From Cyathus striatus (Eukaryota; Basidiomycota; Agaricomycetes; Agaricales; Nidulariaceae), in NCBI GenBank assembly GCA_025738555.1, contig JAOVFP010000018.1:2914001-2978000 (forward strand): DNA of 64,000 bases. The letters run 5' to 3'. The notes below the pieces were generated by a model. That model was not told the origin of the DNA. It ran no database searches and saw only the letters and a list, made by a program, of their open reading frames with translations. Of this stretch, positions 23,396 through 35,527 are shown one piece after another (within the stretch, counting starts at the first letter, position 1; each line of letters begins with the position of its first letter). Both the position numbers and the translations under genes were made by a program.

Positions 23396-23861
23396 GTAAA
23401 CAAGCACCCTTTCGGTCGTCGACGTTTCTATATATCAAAACATTACCATGTAAGCTCCGACGGTCTATCTTCATGAGAATAATGTGACGGACCTTCGGAT
23501 CCTCAGACTCGTAAGTGCAATCAAGTAAGTGTACGGAACAGTGCAAACACTTGTTAGTTAGAGGTTGCGGGCCTCCGCCTGTGCGCCGAACGGGATTGAA
23601 AGTCCCGATGAGCAAACCATCTCTATGCAGTAATAAAAGGACACACATCTGACTATAAAAGAAAGAGAGGAAGGCACGGAAGAGCCATCAGTCCCTCATT
23701 ATCCGAGAAGGAAGAAACGAACGTACTTCTTCTCAACTTGCAACTGTCACAAGTCTTCCTCGTCATACTTCTGTTCAACGAGCCCCCGCTAACCATAGTA
23801 GAACTAGGAGATGGTTATCCTTATTGCTCGTCGTTCTTGAAGACATCTTGAGTACTTCCCG
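23396..23861 (-). pseudogene. Truncated fourth Zn2Cys6 transcription factor copy (exons 1-4)
   Basis: This is a near-identical copy (by eye about 95%) of 21687-22160, the 5' end of paralogue 3. It retains the start region (RKTCDSCKLRR), the 6-nt exon TCAGAT, the second zinc-cluster exon (CLHCSVHLLDC) and the KRRRP basic exon. It ends abruptly at 23395 where the minisatellite begins, so the coiled coil, the regulatory domain and everything downstream are missing. Its promoter side is interrupted at 23862-23869 by the large transposon and continues at 36905. It cannot make a working factor; at most it could make a DNA-binding stub. Confidence 0.85.
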
Positions 23862-23869
23862 CGTTGAAG

Positions 23870-23912
23870 CGGGAGGGACGAAAACTGACACCATACACGG
23901 TGTAAATTTCAG
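23870..23912 (+). repeat. Left terminal inverted repeat of the 13-kb transposon
   Basis: It begins CGGGAGGGACG and matches the reverse complement of 36854-36896 apart from about seven substitutions. It is flanked outside by CGTTGAAG. Confidence 0.88.
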
Positions 23913-24049
23913 TTCGCGGATACAAAAAGCACCGGAAGAATGAACAGCCGCATCAAAATTTACACCGTGTAGCTTTCGAGCCAGAATAAATATGTTTTCT
24001 TTAATTACGTTTTCTCTAATTATGTAATAATCATTTTAAAAATGCGGGG

Positions 24050-24222
24050 TAAAAGTCATTACAAACTCAGGATATGTCCGTGACGATCCCGACAAGTACG
24101 TCAAGCATGTAGAAGAGATTATGTCCACTCAAGGATTAGGCTACATGGAGGCCAACAACAAGGTATGTATTGAGTTTTGTTGTGTAGTTTGTTGACGCTA
24201 GGACTTGGACTATCAATCCTAC
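24050..24222 (+). other. Short gene-like fragment left of the hAT element
   Basis: Bases 24069-24161 read without stops as YVRDDPDKYVKHVEEIMSTQ and then GLGYMEANN, followed by a good donor site (GTATGT at 24162). No further exon follows because the hAT element begins at 24223. It may be a captured host exon or part of an element gene that the hAT disrupted. I do not recognise the protein. Confidence 0.35.
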
Positions 24223-27200
24223 TAGTGTTGTTCCACGGAGTGAACTACTGCGAATTGAAAATCGCTTCAGTCCGGATTTGCTGACAGATCGTATTTGTTT
24301 ACGGAGTGAACTCCAAGCGAATTGAGTTCACGATTTCGAACGATCTGGTTGATGGCTCTGGACTGATCACGTGGTAAGATGATGGGAGCATCGCGACGCG
24401 TGAATGATGTTGATGCGACGCGACTACTTACTTCTTTCCCAATTTCTATGCTATTTTGATACCATTCTTGTGCCAAATAACTCTGGTTTGAAGAACGTTA
24501 CTATCCACAAGCTTTTAGAACAACTTTCACGGTGACACAAGAAGATAATTTATATGAACTTCTTTGAAACACGGAGCTAAACTGACTCAAGAGTCAACAC
24601 TGTTTTGCATGGGCTGGAGGCTTCGAGCTGCTTTTAATTTGTAATTCACTCACGGATCTTGGAGAGGCCCATGAATATATAACTCGAGAATTTGGTGAAT
24701 AGATATTAGCTTTCATGTCTCAGGATACTCCACCTCTTCAGTCCACTTCCGACACATTGCCAATCCCTGATCGTTCTGTGACTGGCTCGTCTCCCGCTCA
24801 GATACAAGACTTCCAGAATGTTTTGTACCCTTACCTTGCCTCTAGCTCAACTCCCTTCGTTCAGAACCCATATTATCCTATGCTTCATATTCCTCTTCGT
24901 CATCTTCAACAATCTCCAGGTTATTGTGCTTCCTATGTAGCTCCCAATCCTCTTGGAGATGCTAGTTCTGCTATATTGAACTCAGCTACTGTACCTTCGT
25001 CATCTCGGAAGCGTAAGAAGACGAAACAGTTCACCCGTGCTTCAAAGCGTTCGAAGAATATGGCCCCCATTCCAACTCCACCTTCAGAATCATGTGGAGT
25101 AGGGCCTTCCTGTGTGTCATGTAACCCTTCCATAACGCACTCTGATATTTTAATGACAACTTCAAATATGTCTCCTAGTGAACAATCCAACACAGTAGCT
25201 GGATCTTCAACATCACCTGTTTCGTCTTCCATGGCTGCTACCTTTGATTTAGAGCCTATGGGATCGTCTTCAAGGCCAGCTTCGCACCATGCATCATCTG
25301 CAACTGATGTATGGTATTTTCTACGTGCACTTGACACCGAGGAGGTGCCATCTGTGTGGCCAGACCCTGACACCAAACCTCGGCTTACTGATAAGCCAAC
25401 AAGCAAGTTTGTTGGCTGTAAACTTTGCATGTAAGTATTTGATATTCAATCATGATGTTCTCGCTAATTAACAGCCATTTTATGCGAAGGGCATCATGGA
25501 AGACATGGCACCACTGTGGGAGTGGGAGCATGACAAGTTGCTATCATACTCACCTGAAAAATAATCATGGTACAATATGGGAATCGACTGTACGAGAACT
25601 GGGGCTTAAGAGGAGCAAGCATAGTGACCAGCAACACATTACTACCACCCACATCAACGGTGTTTTTAATATGGAAACTTTTTATCATCTCTTAATGCGT
25701 TGGATCGTTGTTGATGATCAGGTGAGTAATAATAGGCTACCTTCTATACAGTAATTAATATACTCTCATTTAGTCTTTAAATGTTGTTGAATGTGAAGAA
25801 TTTCGCGAGCTGATTCTCTATCTTGCTGGAGATGATTTAACTGACGAAGAATTTATTCACCGTAAAAAACTCCGTACTGACATTCTTCTTGAACAAAAGA
25901 AAGCCTTCAATAAACTCAAGATTGATCTACATGTATGTTTTGCAAACGTATACCATTCCACATTAGCTAACAGCTACTCTACAGAATGCTGAGGGGTGCA
26001 TTTCATTTACAACTGATTTATGGAGTGATCCACTTTTACGGTCATTTATGGCTGGTACTGCGCATTTCCTCATCAAAAATGAAGATGGACACCTTGAATA
26101 TCGCAGTGCTCTCATTGCATTTAAGTATGTTGATGGCGACCACAGTGGAGCCAACCTCGGCAAGATTTTTTACAGCATACTATCAGAATATGATCTCACT
26201 GAAAAGGTTTGTTTTTAAATTTCCTATATTTGTCATACTTATAATGATATAGATTAGTTTAATTACAATGGACAACACATCCAATAATAATACATTTATG
26301 GCTCAGTTGGAACACACACTACTATCTGAAGGTGTTGAGTTTAACCGAGATGGAAATCGCATTCGGTACATGCTTTTATTTAATACTTTAATTCTACCTG
26401 GAGTTTATATGTTTATTGTTACTGTAGCTGCTTTCCGCATATTATCAACTTAGCTTGCCAAGCAATTCTTGATGAGCTCAAAACAAATCCACATGCACCT
26501 CGCCTTTATGTTCCGCCTACAACATCAGATTCAACTGTGGAAAGCACTATTTTGAGGAAACCCCCAACTACCCTCGAGCTCCATCGTTATGCACAAAGCT
26601 TGACAAAAGATTTGGTTGGAAATTGTCGAAATCTCGTCGCTGTATGTCGGGCATCTGGACAACGTCGAAAACAGCTTGAAGATATTATTATTGAAGGTAA
26701 TACTAAAGGTTACTGGTGCGATGGGAATTCAAGCCTTCCAGTTTTGCAATTGTTGCGTGATTGCGAAACGCGCTGGTCCTCAACACATCAAATGATTGGT
26801 CGAGTGCTTCAGCTATACCCAGTACGTGTGCATATATTGGATGTCATTAAGTTGTAACACTGTTTATAATTTAAAATTCTCAGGCAATTAGCATTTTTCT
26901 TGTACGAACCGAGCAGCCCGAATATCAATTTACAAATGACGACCTTGGTGTCTTGCAAGATATAGACCAAGTATTGGAAGTTTCACACAAAGTGCAAGAG
27001 ATCCTTTCCGCAGAGAGAACACCCACTTTATCTCTCGCTCTTCCAATATACGAAGTCCTGCTTGAGAAGTGGCGGATACTACAAACTACAATTCCTGAAC
27101 TTTCCCACTACATTGGAGTTGGTATCTCAAAGATCGAAGAATATGTCTCTCTGGCTCGTAATACTCGGATATATGTACACACAATGGGTAAGTTAAATGG

Positions 27201-28466
27201 GATTCAATACTAATTACAGTCTTACCAATATAACTAGTACTCAATCCAGCAATAAAGTTCAAATGGATGAAAGATAATTGGCCACCTGAACGTGTGAATG
27301 AGGCACGATCTTGGGTATTAGAATCTGTATGTTCAAATTTTAACTTCTACAGGATTTATTCGCACTGTAACTAAATGTAAACTAGATGATTCGATATCAA
27401 ACATCTCAACGGAAACTACACGAGAAGGTTAATACACAGTCTATACCAATGGCTACCACCCAAACACCCATATCCTCCTACACAGCAGTCACGCATGCAG
27501 TTCAAGCACAGTCCCATGGGTTGGTGAATCTTTGTTCACTAGATGTTTATAAACGTCGTCGTCGGCCTTCCAATCATACTTCAACACACACCACTATGCC
27601 ATCCATTGATTCGAGTCAGCAAGAATCAATTCCAATTTCCGCCACCCCACTTCAGCACACATCGTCACAGGAGGAGCTTGAGGAGCAAGAAGCCTGAAAG
27701 CTTGCTGAAGATCGAAGGATTGCAGAGCGTGAGCTAGAGAACTACGAAGAGGAGGGGGTTTCTAGTATGCACATGGTGTGGTTCTGGGAGGTAAGTAAGC
27801 ATTGTGAAAGTTTTATTACCTGTCTCATTTAAATTATCATATAGAATCACGAATTCTTGTCTCCACTGCTTTTCCACGTTGCCATGGATGCACTACCTGC
27901 ACAAGCATCCTCAGTCTCATGTGAGCGCGCTTTCTCTTCAAGCAAAGAGACCGCATCACTGCGCCGAAACCGCATTTCTACTGATCTATTCGAGGCTCTG
28001 CAAATACTTAAGTTCTCGTTTAAGCAAGAGCGCCTAACTTTTACAGATAGTATTCAACTTGCAAAACCTGAAGACTACTGTATATCTGGGCCTGTTACAG
28101 CTTATGCTGCACAGGAGCTGCTAGAGGTGGATAGGTTAGATGAGCTGGAAGAATTGATCAGTAATGCACAGTCAGAAGGGTATCCCACTCCTATTGTAGA
28201 ATACAGTAACTAATTGGTAGAGTATAAGGCATGTGCTACCTCAGCCCAACCTCAGCGGCTCAGCCTACTCAAGCGCGATGTTACATTCTAATCCGAGACT
28301 TGTCACCTGATTGGCTATTAACTTTAAAACCGACTTACAACTGAAATCGCGAACTAGATTGCTACTATGAAGTACTCCGTTCATATTAAATCGTTCTGGT
28401 GAACTGTTGTGAACTATTTCAATAATTTCAATTCAGTTCACTTCAGATCAGTCCGGAACAACACTA
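24223..28466 (+). mobile_element. hAT-type transposon nested in the larger element
   Basis: About 4.2 kb with short inverted ends TAGTGTTGTTCC (24223-24234 and complement at 28455-28466). Subterminal AGTGAACT/GAATTGAA motifs occur on both sides, as hAT elements often show. It contains one transposase gene (24715-28213). The 8 bp outside each end (AATCCTAC and CGGGCCCT) do not match, so the target duplication has been lost, the ends are misplaced by some bases, or the flanks have rearranged. Confidence 0.75.
24715..28213 (+). pseudogene. hAT transposase with BED finger and hATC domain, one premature stop
   Basis: A multi-exon transposase read through introns at about 25431-25484, 25722-25773, 25933-25984, 26205-26251, 26366-26431, 26829-26883, 27187-27250, 27328-27386 and 27792-27845. 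The N-terminus is low-complexity. A BED-type zinc finger spans the first intron (CKLC then HLKNNH). The RNase-H-like catalytic core includes TTDLWSDPLLRSFMAGTAHF, ISLITMDNTSNNN and RCFPHIINLACQ. The C-terminal dimerisation domain (hATC) reads LPAQASSVSCERAFSSSKET followed by LRRNRIS. The reading frame is intact except for one TGA at about 27696, in the context EEQEA-stop-KLAEDRR, where CGA is the likely original codon. It could be active if that stop is a recent mutation or is spliced out; I consider it inactive. Confidence 0.8.
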
Positions 28467-29344
28467 CGGGCCCTCACCATATTTACTAATAGATTAGTAA
28501 TACCTACTGTATATAGAAGTCTGGCAAAAATGGCCATAAACCAAAAATATAACTCACTCAGTTTTGAGAATTTTGACAAATGCTCTAGAGGATTTACTCA
28601 CATCATCAAAACAATCACTTTTACTAGAGGAATAAGAAAAAGAGGCATTCTAGCATGAGAAATTTTCATTGTACAAAACATCGCTAAATTCTGGAAGTTT
28701 TTATACAATCGTATATGGTAGTATAATTTGCCGTAAGTTGTGTGAATGGACCTAACATCTGTGTGAGATTATACTACCATATAATGGAGTACGTGGTAGC
28801 ACCAAACTTTATGAGTCTCTGTGCTGCTCAGAGAGAATCACAAAAGACTCATAATATAAAAATGACATGATGAGGGATAGAGAAGGTTATTACTCAATTA
28901 TAAATGCTTGTAGATCTGTGAGGTTAAGCATGAGTTTTATCCATGATGCTAGTGTGCATATACATTCACTGTGAGCTAATAGACATTGCGCACATTCACC
29001 ATAAGCTTATAGGAGTATTATACACTCACTATAAGCTAAAAGGTGTATTATGCAGTCGCTGTAAGCTGATATATAGTGTGAGCATGATAGGTAAGGTTGA
29101 AAGAGATTTACGATGAGTTCAGGAGCACATAAAACATGTATCATTTTGATACCTATCAAGAACACACATATACATTAACTATTAGCTATATACAATGTCC
29201 GGCCTTGAATTTTTAAACAACGTGAGTCTGCAATCAGGACGAAGCCCTCCTGGAGCTCATTCTTCAACTGTATCAGAGCGATCTTAGGAGCCCGGAGCCA
29301 ATGAGATTGATGGTGGAGAAAAGTGTCTCAGGCAGTGTAACATG
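28467..29344. other. Non-coding interior of the 13-kb transposon
   Basis: AT-rich sequence between the hAT end and the DUF6698-like gene. Short direct repeats containing ATAAGCT or GTAAGCT with ATTATACACTCACT-like spacing recur about every 35 bp between 28975 and 29065. No gene is recognised. Confidence 0.45.
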
Positions 29345-31000
29345 CTACTGGGTCTTGGGGTTATTGGCAGTGTGAGCCGCCAGTGCCTCAGCTGCCTCGC
29401 GTTCATGATGAATTCTCTGCTCTCGAAGCTTGTTCTTTGACTGTGTAAAGGTGTTCTTGGGAGCCGATGCAACTGATTGTGGGAAAATGTGTCTAAAAAG
29501 ATAAAAATCAGTAAAGATCACTGAGATAAAAGAATGCCTACATGTTCCACCATGACAATATGTTCTGAACATAGCTACAAGCTGTTGGAGTTGTAGACTC
29601 TTCAAAAAAGTTGACAATGAAGTCATAAAATGTGATGTAGTTGAAACCTTCCACCTCAGTCTGTAACCAACTATCTGCACTTGAGAAGGTGAAGTGTAGC
29701 TGTAAATATCATATAAGTATACATATTTGACTTGAAAATGATAACCACATACCTGAATGCAGACATATGCTATGGATCTTGTGGTCACCAACTTCATATT
29801 AATCAAGTTGGCCACGTCTGCCCGATTATGGCGCTTATTGAGCTTGCAGGTTTTGAAACCATGAGAATTCTCAATAGTGGAGTCAGCATCATGATAGATT
29901 GCGAACCCCTGTGTAGAGCTTGGGGAATTAAATAAATGCTGATATGCCTATGAAGGAATCAGCGATGATGTACTGTGGTAACAAATTGATCATGCACAGC
30001 AATAAGAAGTTCATTCTGCAGAAAACCTTGCTCAACATCATCTGGATTTCCTTTAAAATTATGGTACAGAAGCGGAATATAGAAGCTGGTGCCAAGTGAC
30101 ACATCAGGTTTGTCTCCAGCCCTGATACTTGCTCGGGTTCTATTAAGTACACATAAAATTGACATAAAATCAGTAAAATACAATGCTATATTGATAGAAA
30201 ATCGTACTCTTCATTATCCCAGTCCAGCTCAATAGGACAAAGGAGCTTCCCAATTATATCATGTTGAATTCCGTGGTTTTTTCGATTTCTGAGATTCAGA
30301 GCTGGAACAGGGTTGAGGTTGCCGTTATTGAGCCATTCTGCAACTGCAGCTGTCAGCACCAGAGTATCATGGGCCCTGGCATCATTCACCTTCTTTTCCA
30401 GCTACAATAACAAGAATGAGAGAGAGGAGAGATATATCATTCAAAAATTACCTCGAAAAAATAGGCCACACATTGAATATTATTGCAATTCCTAACGATC
30501 TTGTCAAAATCTGGAATAAGGTCATTTAAGATGTTAACGGCAGTGTGGTTACGCTCTCGTCTGCCCAAGATGTCACATGATCCATAAGCAAGTCATAACA
30601 AAGCAATGTTGATCAATGTACTCGTGTTTCATGACCATTACTTGCTCCTTGGATAGCTTCACGAGTGCTGTGTCCTCAAATCGTACCCTGCTATTGAGCG
30701 ATTTACTGTGCATTGTTGCATCAGCCTTCAAGTGGCTGATACTCAGATACAAGTGAACAAGATGACAGATGCCTCTTGCAGTAGGAGAGGCATCATCCCC
30801 ATTGAGTCTGCAGCAAGATAAGTAAGTATTCCTTGCTATATGTCAAGCACTTACCTCTTTCGTTTTCTAGATTGATATACATTCACCTGATCTTGCAACA
30901 CAGAGATCTCCCATTATAGTTCTTCTACATCTGATGGGAGTTGATCGGCACCTGCATTCTCGGAATTGGAATCACTAGAACTTGGCATGCTAGCCTTTCT
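29345..31000 (-). pseudogene. DUF6698-like protein, decayed companion gene
   Basis: Pieces in order along the minus strand match the Agaricomycete DUF6698 pattern. They are a coiled-coil start near 30980 (SDSNSENAGADQLPSDVEEL), LTAAVAEWLNNGNLNPVPAL then GIQHDIIGKLLCPIELDWD (30389-30186), RASIRAGDKPDVSLGTSFYI then GNPDDVEQGFLQNELLI (30130-30000), and NLINMKLVTTRSIAYVCIQ (29812-29757). The last piece is a WLQTEVEGFNYITFYDFI block ending WWNM (29680-29540). Introns separate them. A TAA interrupts the first exon just after VEEL, and other frames break around 30560-30620, so it is probably not functional. The gene is divergent from the transposase. DUF6698 has no known function that I am aware of; its place inside the repeats suggests it travels with the element. 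Confidence 0.65.
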
Positions 31001-31468
31001 GGAGTGGTGAGTACCGTGTTTGTTTCACATGTAACAGGAGACAAGAGGTACAATGCTATGTAAAAGGGTTACAAAGGGGAGGTGGTTTGGGAATTGGGAC
31101 CAAGGTACATTGCACTTTTTATTTCAAGCCCAACATTGAAATTAATAATGGACACCAGGCTACACCAAGGCGGGATGCATCGCAACCATGTATGTTAATA
31201 TTGATGGTCTAGTTTTTTGGTCTGGTGATCCACCTGTGCAATATAATGGTCTGCCCATGTCTGTTTGTGATGTGCCCATGTTCTCTGATGTGCCTGTACA
31301 GGTAGTCCAGCCCCTTGCTACATCATTACATGGCTAGGCTGCAGTCTGCTGCAACCTGTGTAGACTTTAAAGCTCAGACTGCAAATAGCAATGATGTAAT
31401 AGATATTCTTACTGCACTGGCTGCTTCCAATGCAAATTTTATTCTTACTTGCTTTAACTTCTCTTTTC

Positions 31469-34400
31469 ATGGCATTTACCTGCACACCCAACTGCTCTAA
31501 ACAGTTTGCGACATCATCAGCGATATGGAACCACCAAAATAAATGTAAGGTCTATCAAAAATACATATCAGGGGCCTTTCATATGTCCGAATCTTCGTCT
31601 GCTTCGAAGAAACATTTGCAGATTAAGAAAGCAAAGGTTCAGCAACTAGTTGCCTCACAAGTAAGCCTATTCATTTATGATGTCAATCCATATTGTTAAT
31701 AAGACATTGTTTGTAGTCAACAACTGCCGGGACAACACACATGGATGTTGATCCTGTCACCACTGCTCCAGAAGCTGTACCACACTCCATGCCACACTAA
31801 ACTTCCCCGCCTATTTGAATAACACAAATTGGTAGGGGTACACATCTGCCACGACAGTATAAAGATATACTTCCTGAGCCACCAATACCTTTAGAGCTGC
31901 AACCTCCACCTGAGCAGCTGCAGAGGATCCTCCCTCATGTTATTTTAATTGTTCATAATCGTTTGTGAACAATTATGAATACTTTTGGCATCTGGCATGA
32001 ATATCTATATTGCCCATCTCATGATCCTGATGTGTTTGTTTCCTCAGAAGATTTTATCACACATCCTTATGTCCCAGAATCTGCTGTGGAGCCTGAATTA
32101 GTACCAAATGTGTCACACATCCACATGAACAATAGTATATCAATGCTCATGGACTGGCAGAATACTGGAGGTGCTATGAAATTGAATGTCAAAATGGATC
32201 GACTCATAAACAAGGTTCTTTTAAATTCTAGTTTTCATGCAGTGGACTTGGCAGGGTTCTCTGCACATCATGAAAATCAACATAGTGACAAAGCTGACAA
32301 GAAGTCACCACTCCTTGACTCTTTCAATGAGACCAGTGTTCCCATTGAAGTACCTTCTGGAGACAAAAACATTCTGCCACAGACATTCTCCATACCAGGA
32401 CTTCATTTTCATAGTCTCCTCAGTGTCATTTGAGCAGGGTTCTCTGATCTGCTGGCATCCAAATTTCACTTTTCTCCCTACAAGCTATTCCACAGGTCGC
32501 CTACTACTGGCAATGATGAATGCTTATTTTCTGAGGTATATGATTCTGATGTTTTTATCAAAGAACATGACAAGGTGCAACAAGCTCCACTTCCACCTGA
32601 TGATCCAAACTGTAAATGAGAAAAGATTGTTGCTGCTCTGATGTTTTGGTCTGATGCAACTCACTTGGCTACATTTGGTAATGCCAAGCTCTGGCCAATT
32701 TACATGTTTTTTGGAAATCTCTCAAAGTACATTCGTTCACAGCCTTCTTCTGGTGCATGCCACCATATCGCATATATTCCCTCTATACAGGATTCTCTGC
32801 AAGACCTGCTGGCATTGTATCATGCAAAATGGGGTACACAGAAGAAAGCGATACTTACACATTGTCACCATGAGCTCATGCAGGCAGTTTGGCACATATT
32901 GCTTGATGATGAATTTATCCATGCTTACAAATATGGCATGGTGATAAAGTGTTTTGATGGCATAGAACAGCGTGTATATCCTTGAATTTTCACATATTCT
33001 GCTGATTACCCAGAGAAGTATGGTGTTTAGTTGTTTTTTATATGTGTACTTATAATTTCTGTGTAAGGGTGCTTTTAGCAACCATCCGAGATAAAGGGCT
33101 TTGCCCTTGTCCCCATTGTCTCATTCTGAAATCCAAGCTGGACCTAATGGGACTGGTACATGACATAAAACGTCATTTCAGCCAAGCACGAACATTTCTA
33201 AAGGATAGTGTGCTACAAAGCCGTGAATTCATCTATAAATTTGCACTTCCAATAGGTGGTACAGCTGTAGAAGGCCTACTTAAACCAACATCATCAGTGC
33301 TGACAATGGTAAGTTGCTTTGTCTAGAATTTAAATTCTTTCTTAACCTTATCAATTTTTATTAGAATGCATTTGTTGATAATATTGGAGATGACTTTAGT
33401 GTCTCGAAAATGCTAGTAGTTGATTTCATGCATGAGTTTGAGCTTGGTGTTTGGAAGGGCTTATTCACACACCTTATTTGACTTCTATATGCTGCTGCAC
33501 CTGATGGCTGCCTAGTATCCGAACTAGATCTCAGGCATGTTACTATTGTATTCATTTATGTTACCACTACTAATTTCCTATTAATTACTGTACTAGATTT
33601 CGAAAAATGCCAACCTTTGGGAAGGATACAATTTGCCAATTTGCAACTAATGCTTCAGAGATGAAAAAGCTAGCTGCTTGTGATTTTGAAGATTTACTTC
33701 AGGTGTGTGTTCCATAACTTCACCTATTGTTGTAAGTCAGTGACTTACTAGAAATAATGTAGTGTGCAATTCCAGCATTTGAAGGACTCTTAGAAGAACC
33801 ACATAATGGCCACCTCATGAAGCTTTTGTATCGTACTGCTGAATGGCATGCATTTGCAAAGCTTCGGCTTCACACAGATTCCACACTTGCACACCTGGAA
33901 CTTCTAACGAAAGAGTTTGGTCAATTGATGCGCAAATTCAGGGACCTTACATGCAATGAGTACTCTACTGTAGAGCTTCCCAAAGAAGCTGATGCTCGAA
34001 GTCGCCGGGGGCACACTCAGGTTGCTAGTAACCAAGGAAATTCCCACACACAGCCATTCACCAAAAAGCCATGGCACCTTAATTTGTTTACTTACAAATG
34101 GCATGTGTTAGGTGACTATGTTCACACCATTCATTTGTTTGGATCCACCGATTCATATTCCACTCAGCTTGTAAGTAGAATTGATGCATCTAATCAATAG
34201 TCTTGCATTACTCACTTGCAGATCTAGGGAGAACATTCTCATAGGGCTGTCAAATGCATGTACGGCTTAACAAACAAACGAAATGCTACAGCTCAGATCT
34301 GTAAACTCTACCATAGAAACATGAAAGCGCATGCAGCAAATTCCGAACAAGCATGTGCTGCCATTGGTCCAAATGAAGATTTCAATACACACATTGTGAT

Positions 34401-35527
34401 ATCTAAGTCATGCAACCACCCATTGGAATTATTTTCATTTGTTAGAGAACATACCAATGATCCTGCAGTAAAAGTATGTATTCAGAATCAAGTGGTACAA
34501 TTGGCAATAACTAAAATTATTGATGTTATATGTAGAACTTCATTCCAAAGCTTCAAGAACATGTACTCAGGTACCTACTTAATCGCTCATTCAATAGCAA
34601 TACATATGGCGAGTTTTCTGATGAAGATTGGAATACAGTTCATTTTTGTGGAAATAGGATTTATTCAGTTGATACTTGCTGAATTAACTACACTACATAT
34701 GATGTGCGACGCAGCCAAGATGTTGTTAATCCACACAATCATGCTGATGTCATGGTCTGTCCACCTGAAGATGTCAGGTGTTCACAGGACTATTGGTATG
34801 CGAGAGTGCTGGGGATTTTTCATGCCAATGTTTGGTGTGATCACGCTGATTTACATATAGATGATGCAGCAACAGTGCCAGCTACAATGGAGATTTCATT
34901 CCTATGGGTGCGTTGGTTCGGCGACGAGCCAGACTACGTATCTGGGTTCCATGAAGGAAAGCTTCCAAAAATAGGATTTGTTCCTTCAAGTGATCCCTAT
35001 GCATTTGGCTTCCTTGACCCTGCCCTCGTTGTTCAAGGTTCCCATCTCATCCCTGCTTTTACCAATGGATTCACACAAGAACTCCTTCCTGTCATCTCTT
35101 CACTGGGTCATAAAGCTCATGCCAAAGATGACTGGACAAACTTTTATGTTGGAATGTATGAAATTTTACATACATATGTCTCTACCTACTGACATGGTGT
35201 TATATTTACAGTTTTGTTGACCGAGACATGCTCATGCAACATTTTGGAGGTGGTATAGGCCATCTAACCAATGCCCCACCTGCAATACTGGATGAGCCTG
35301 TCATGAATCTTGCAGACGAGGAGGCAAATGAAACTGAATTTGAAGATTTCACAGCAGACAAGTCAGATGATTCAGATACTGAAATCAAACTGCTGGATGC
35401 AGAAGTAGGGGAATTTGAAGAGAATTCAGGTGATGTTCTCAAGGAGTGGCAGCTAGATGAGGGTGATGCTGAAAGTGAGGACAGTGGCAACTCAGATGAT
35501 GATGATGATGGGTATGCAAGCCTCTAA
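31469..35527 (+). pseudogene. Plavaka/KDZ-type transposase, inactivated by repeated CGA-to-TGA stops
   Basis: The N-terminal C2H2-like finger (CTPNCSKQFATSSAIWNHQNKC) begins at the ATG at 31469. Conserved Plavaka blocks follow: FHFSPYKLFHRSPTTGNDEC, MFWSDATHLATFGNAKLWPI, VLLATIRDKGLCPCPHCLI, MLVVDFMHEFELGVWKGLFT, TNASEMKKLAACDFEDLLQC, then GEHSHRAVK, INYTTYDVRRSQDVVNPHNH, DEPDYVSGFHEGKLP and RDMLMQHFGGGIGHL. The C-terminus is strongly acidic. Several introns are recognisable. At least seven in-frame stops interrupt it (for example at about 31798, 31824, 31966, 32431, 32617, 32983, 33479 and 34681). Nearly all are TGA at positions where arginine is expected. It therefore cannot encode a complete enzyme. 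Confidence 0.85.

Noticed and set aside
22963..23403. 146-codon minus-strand open frame and 154-codon plus-strand frame over the minisatellite
   Set aside because: Both are by-products of a 57-bp (multiple of three) repeat lacking stops. No conserved residues, start context or splice sites.
24223..28466. A true 8-bp target duplication for the hAT element
   Set aside because: The outer 8-mers (AATCCTAC and CGGGCCCT) do not match and no nearby shift makes them match.
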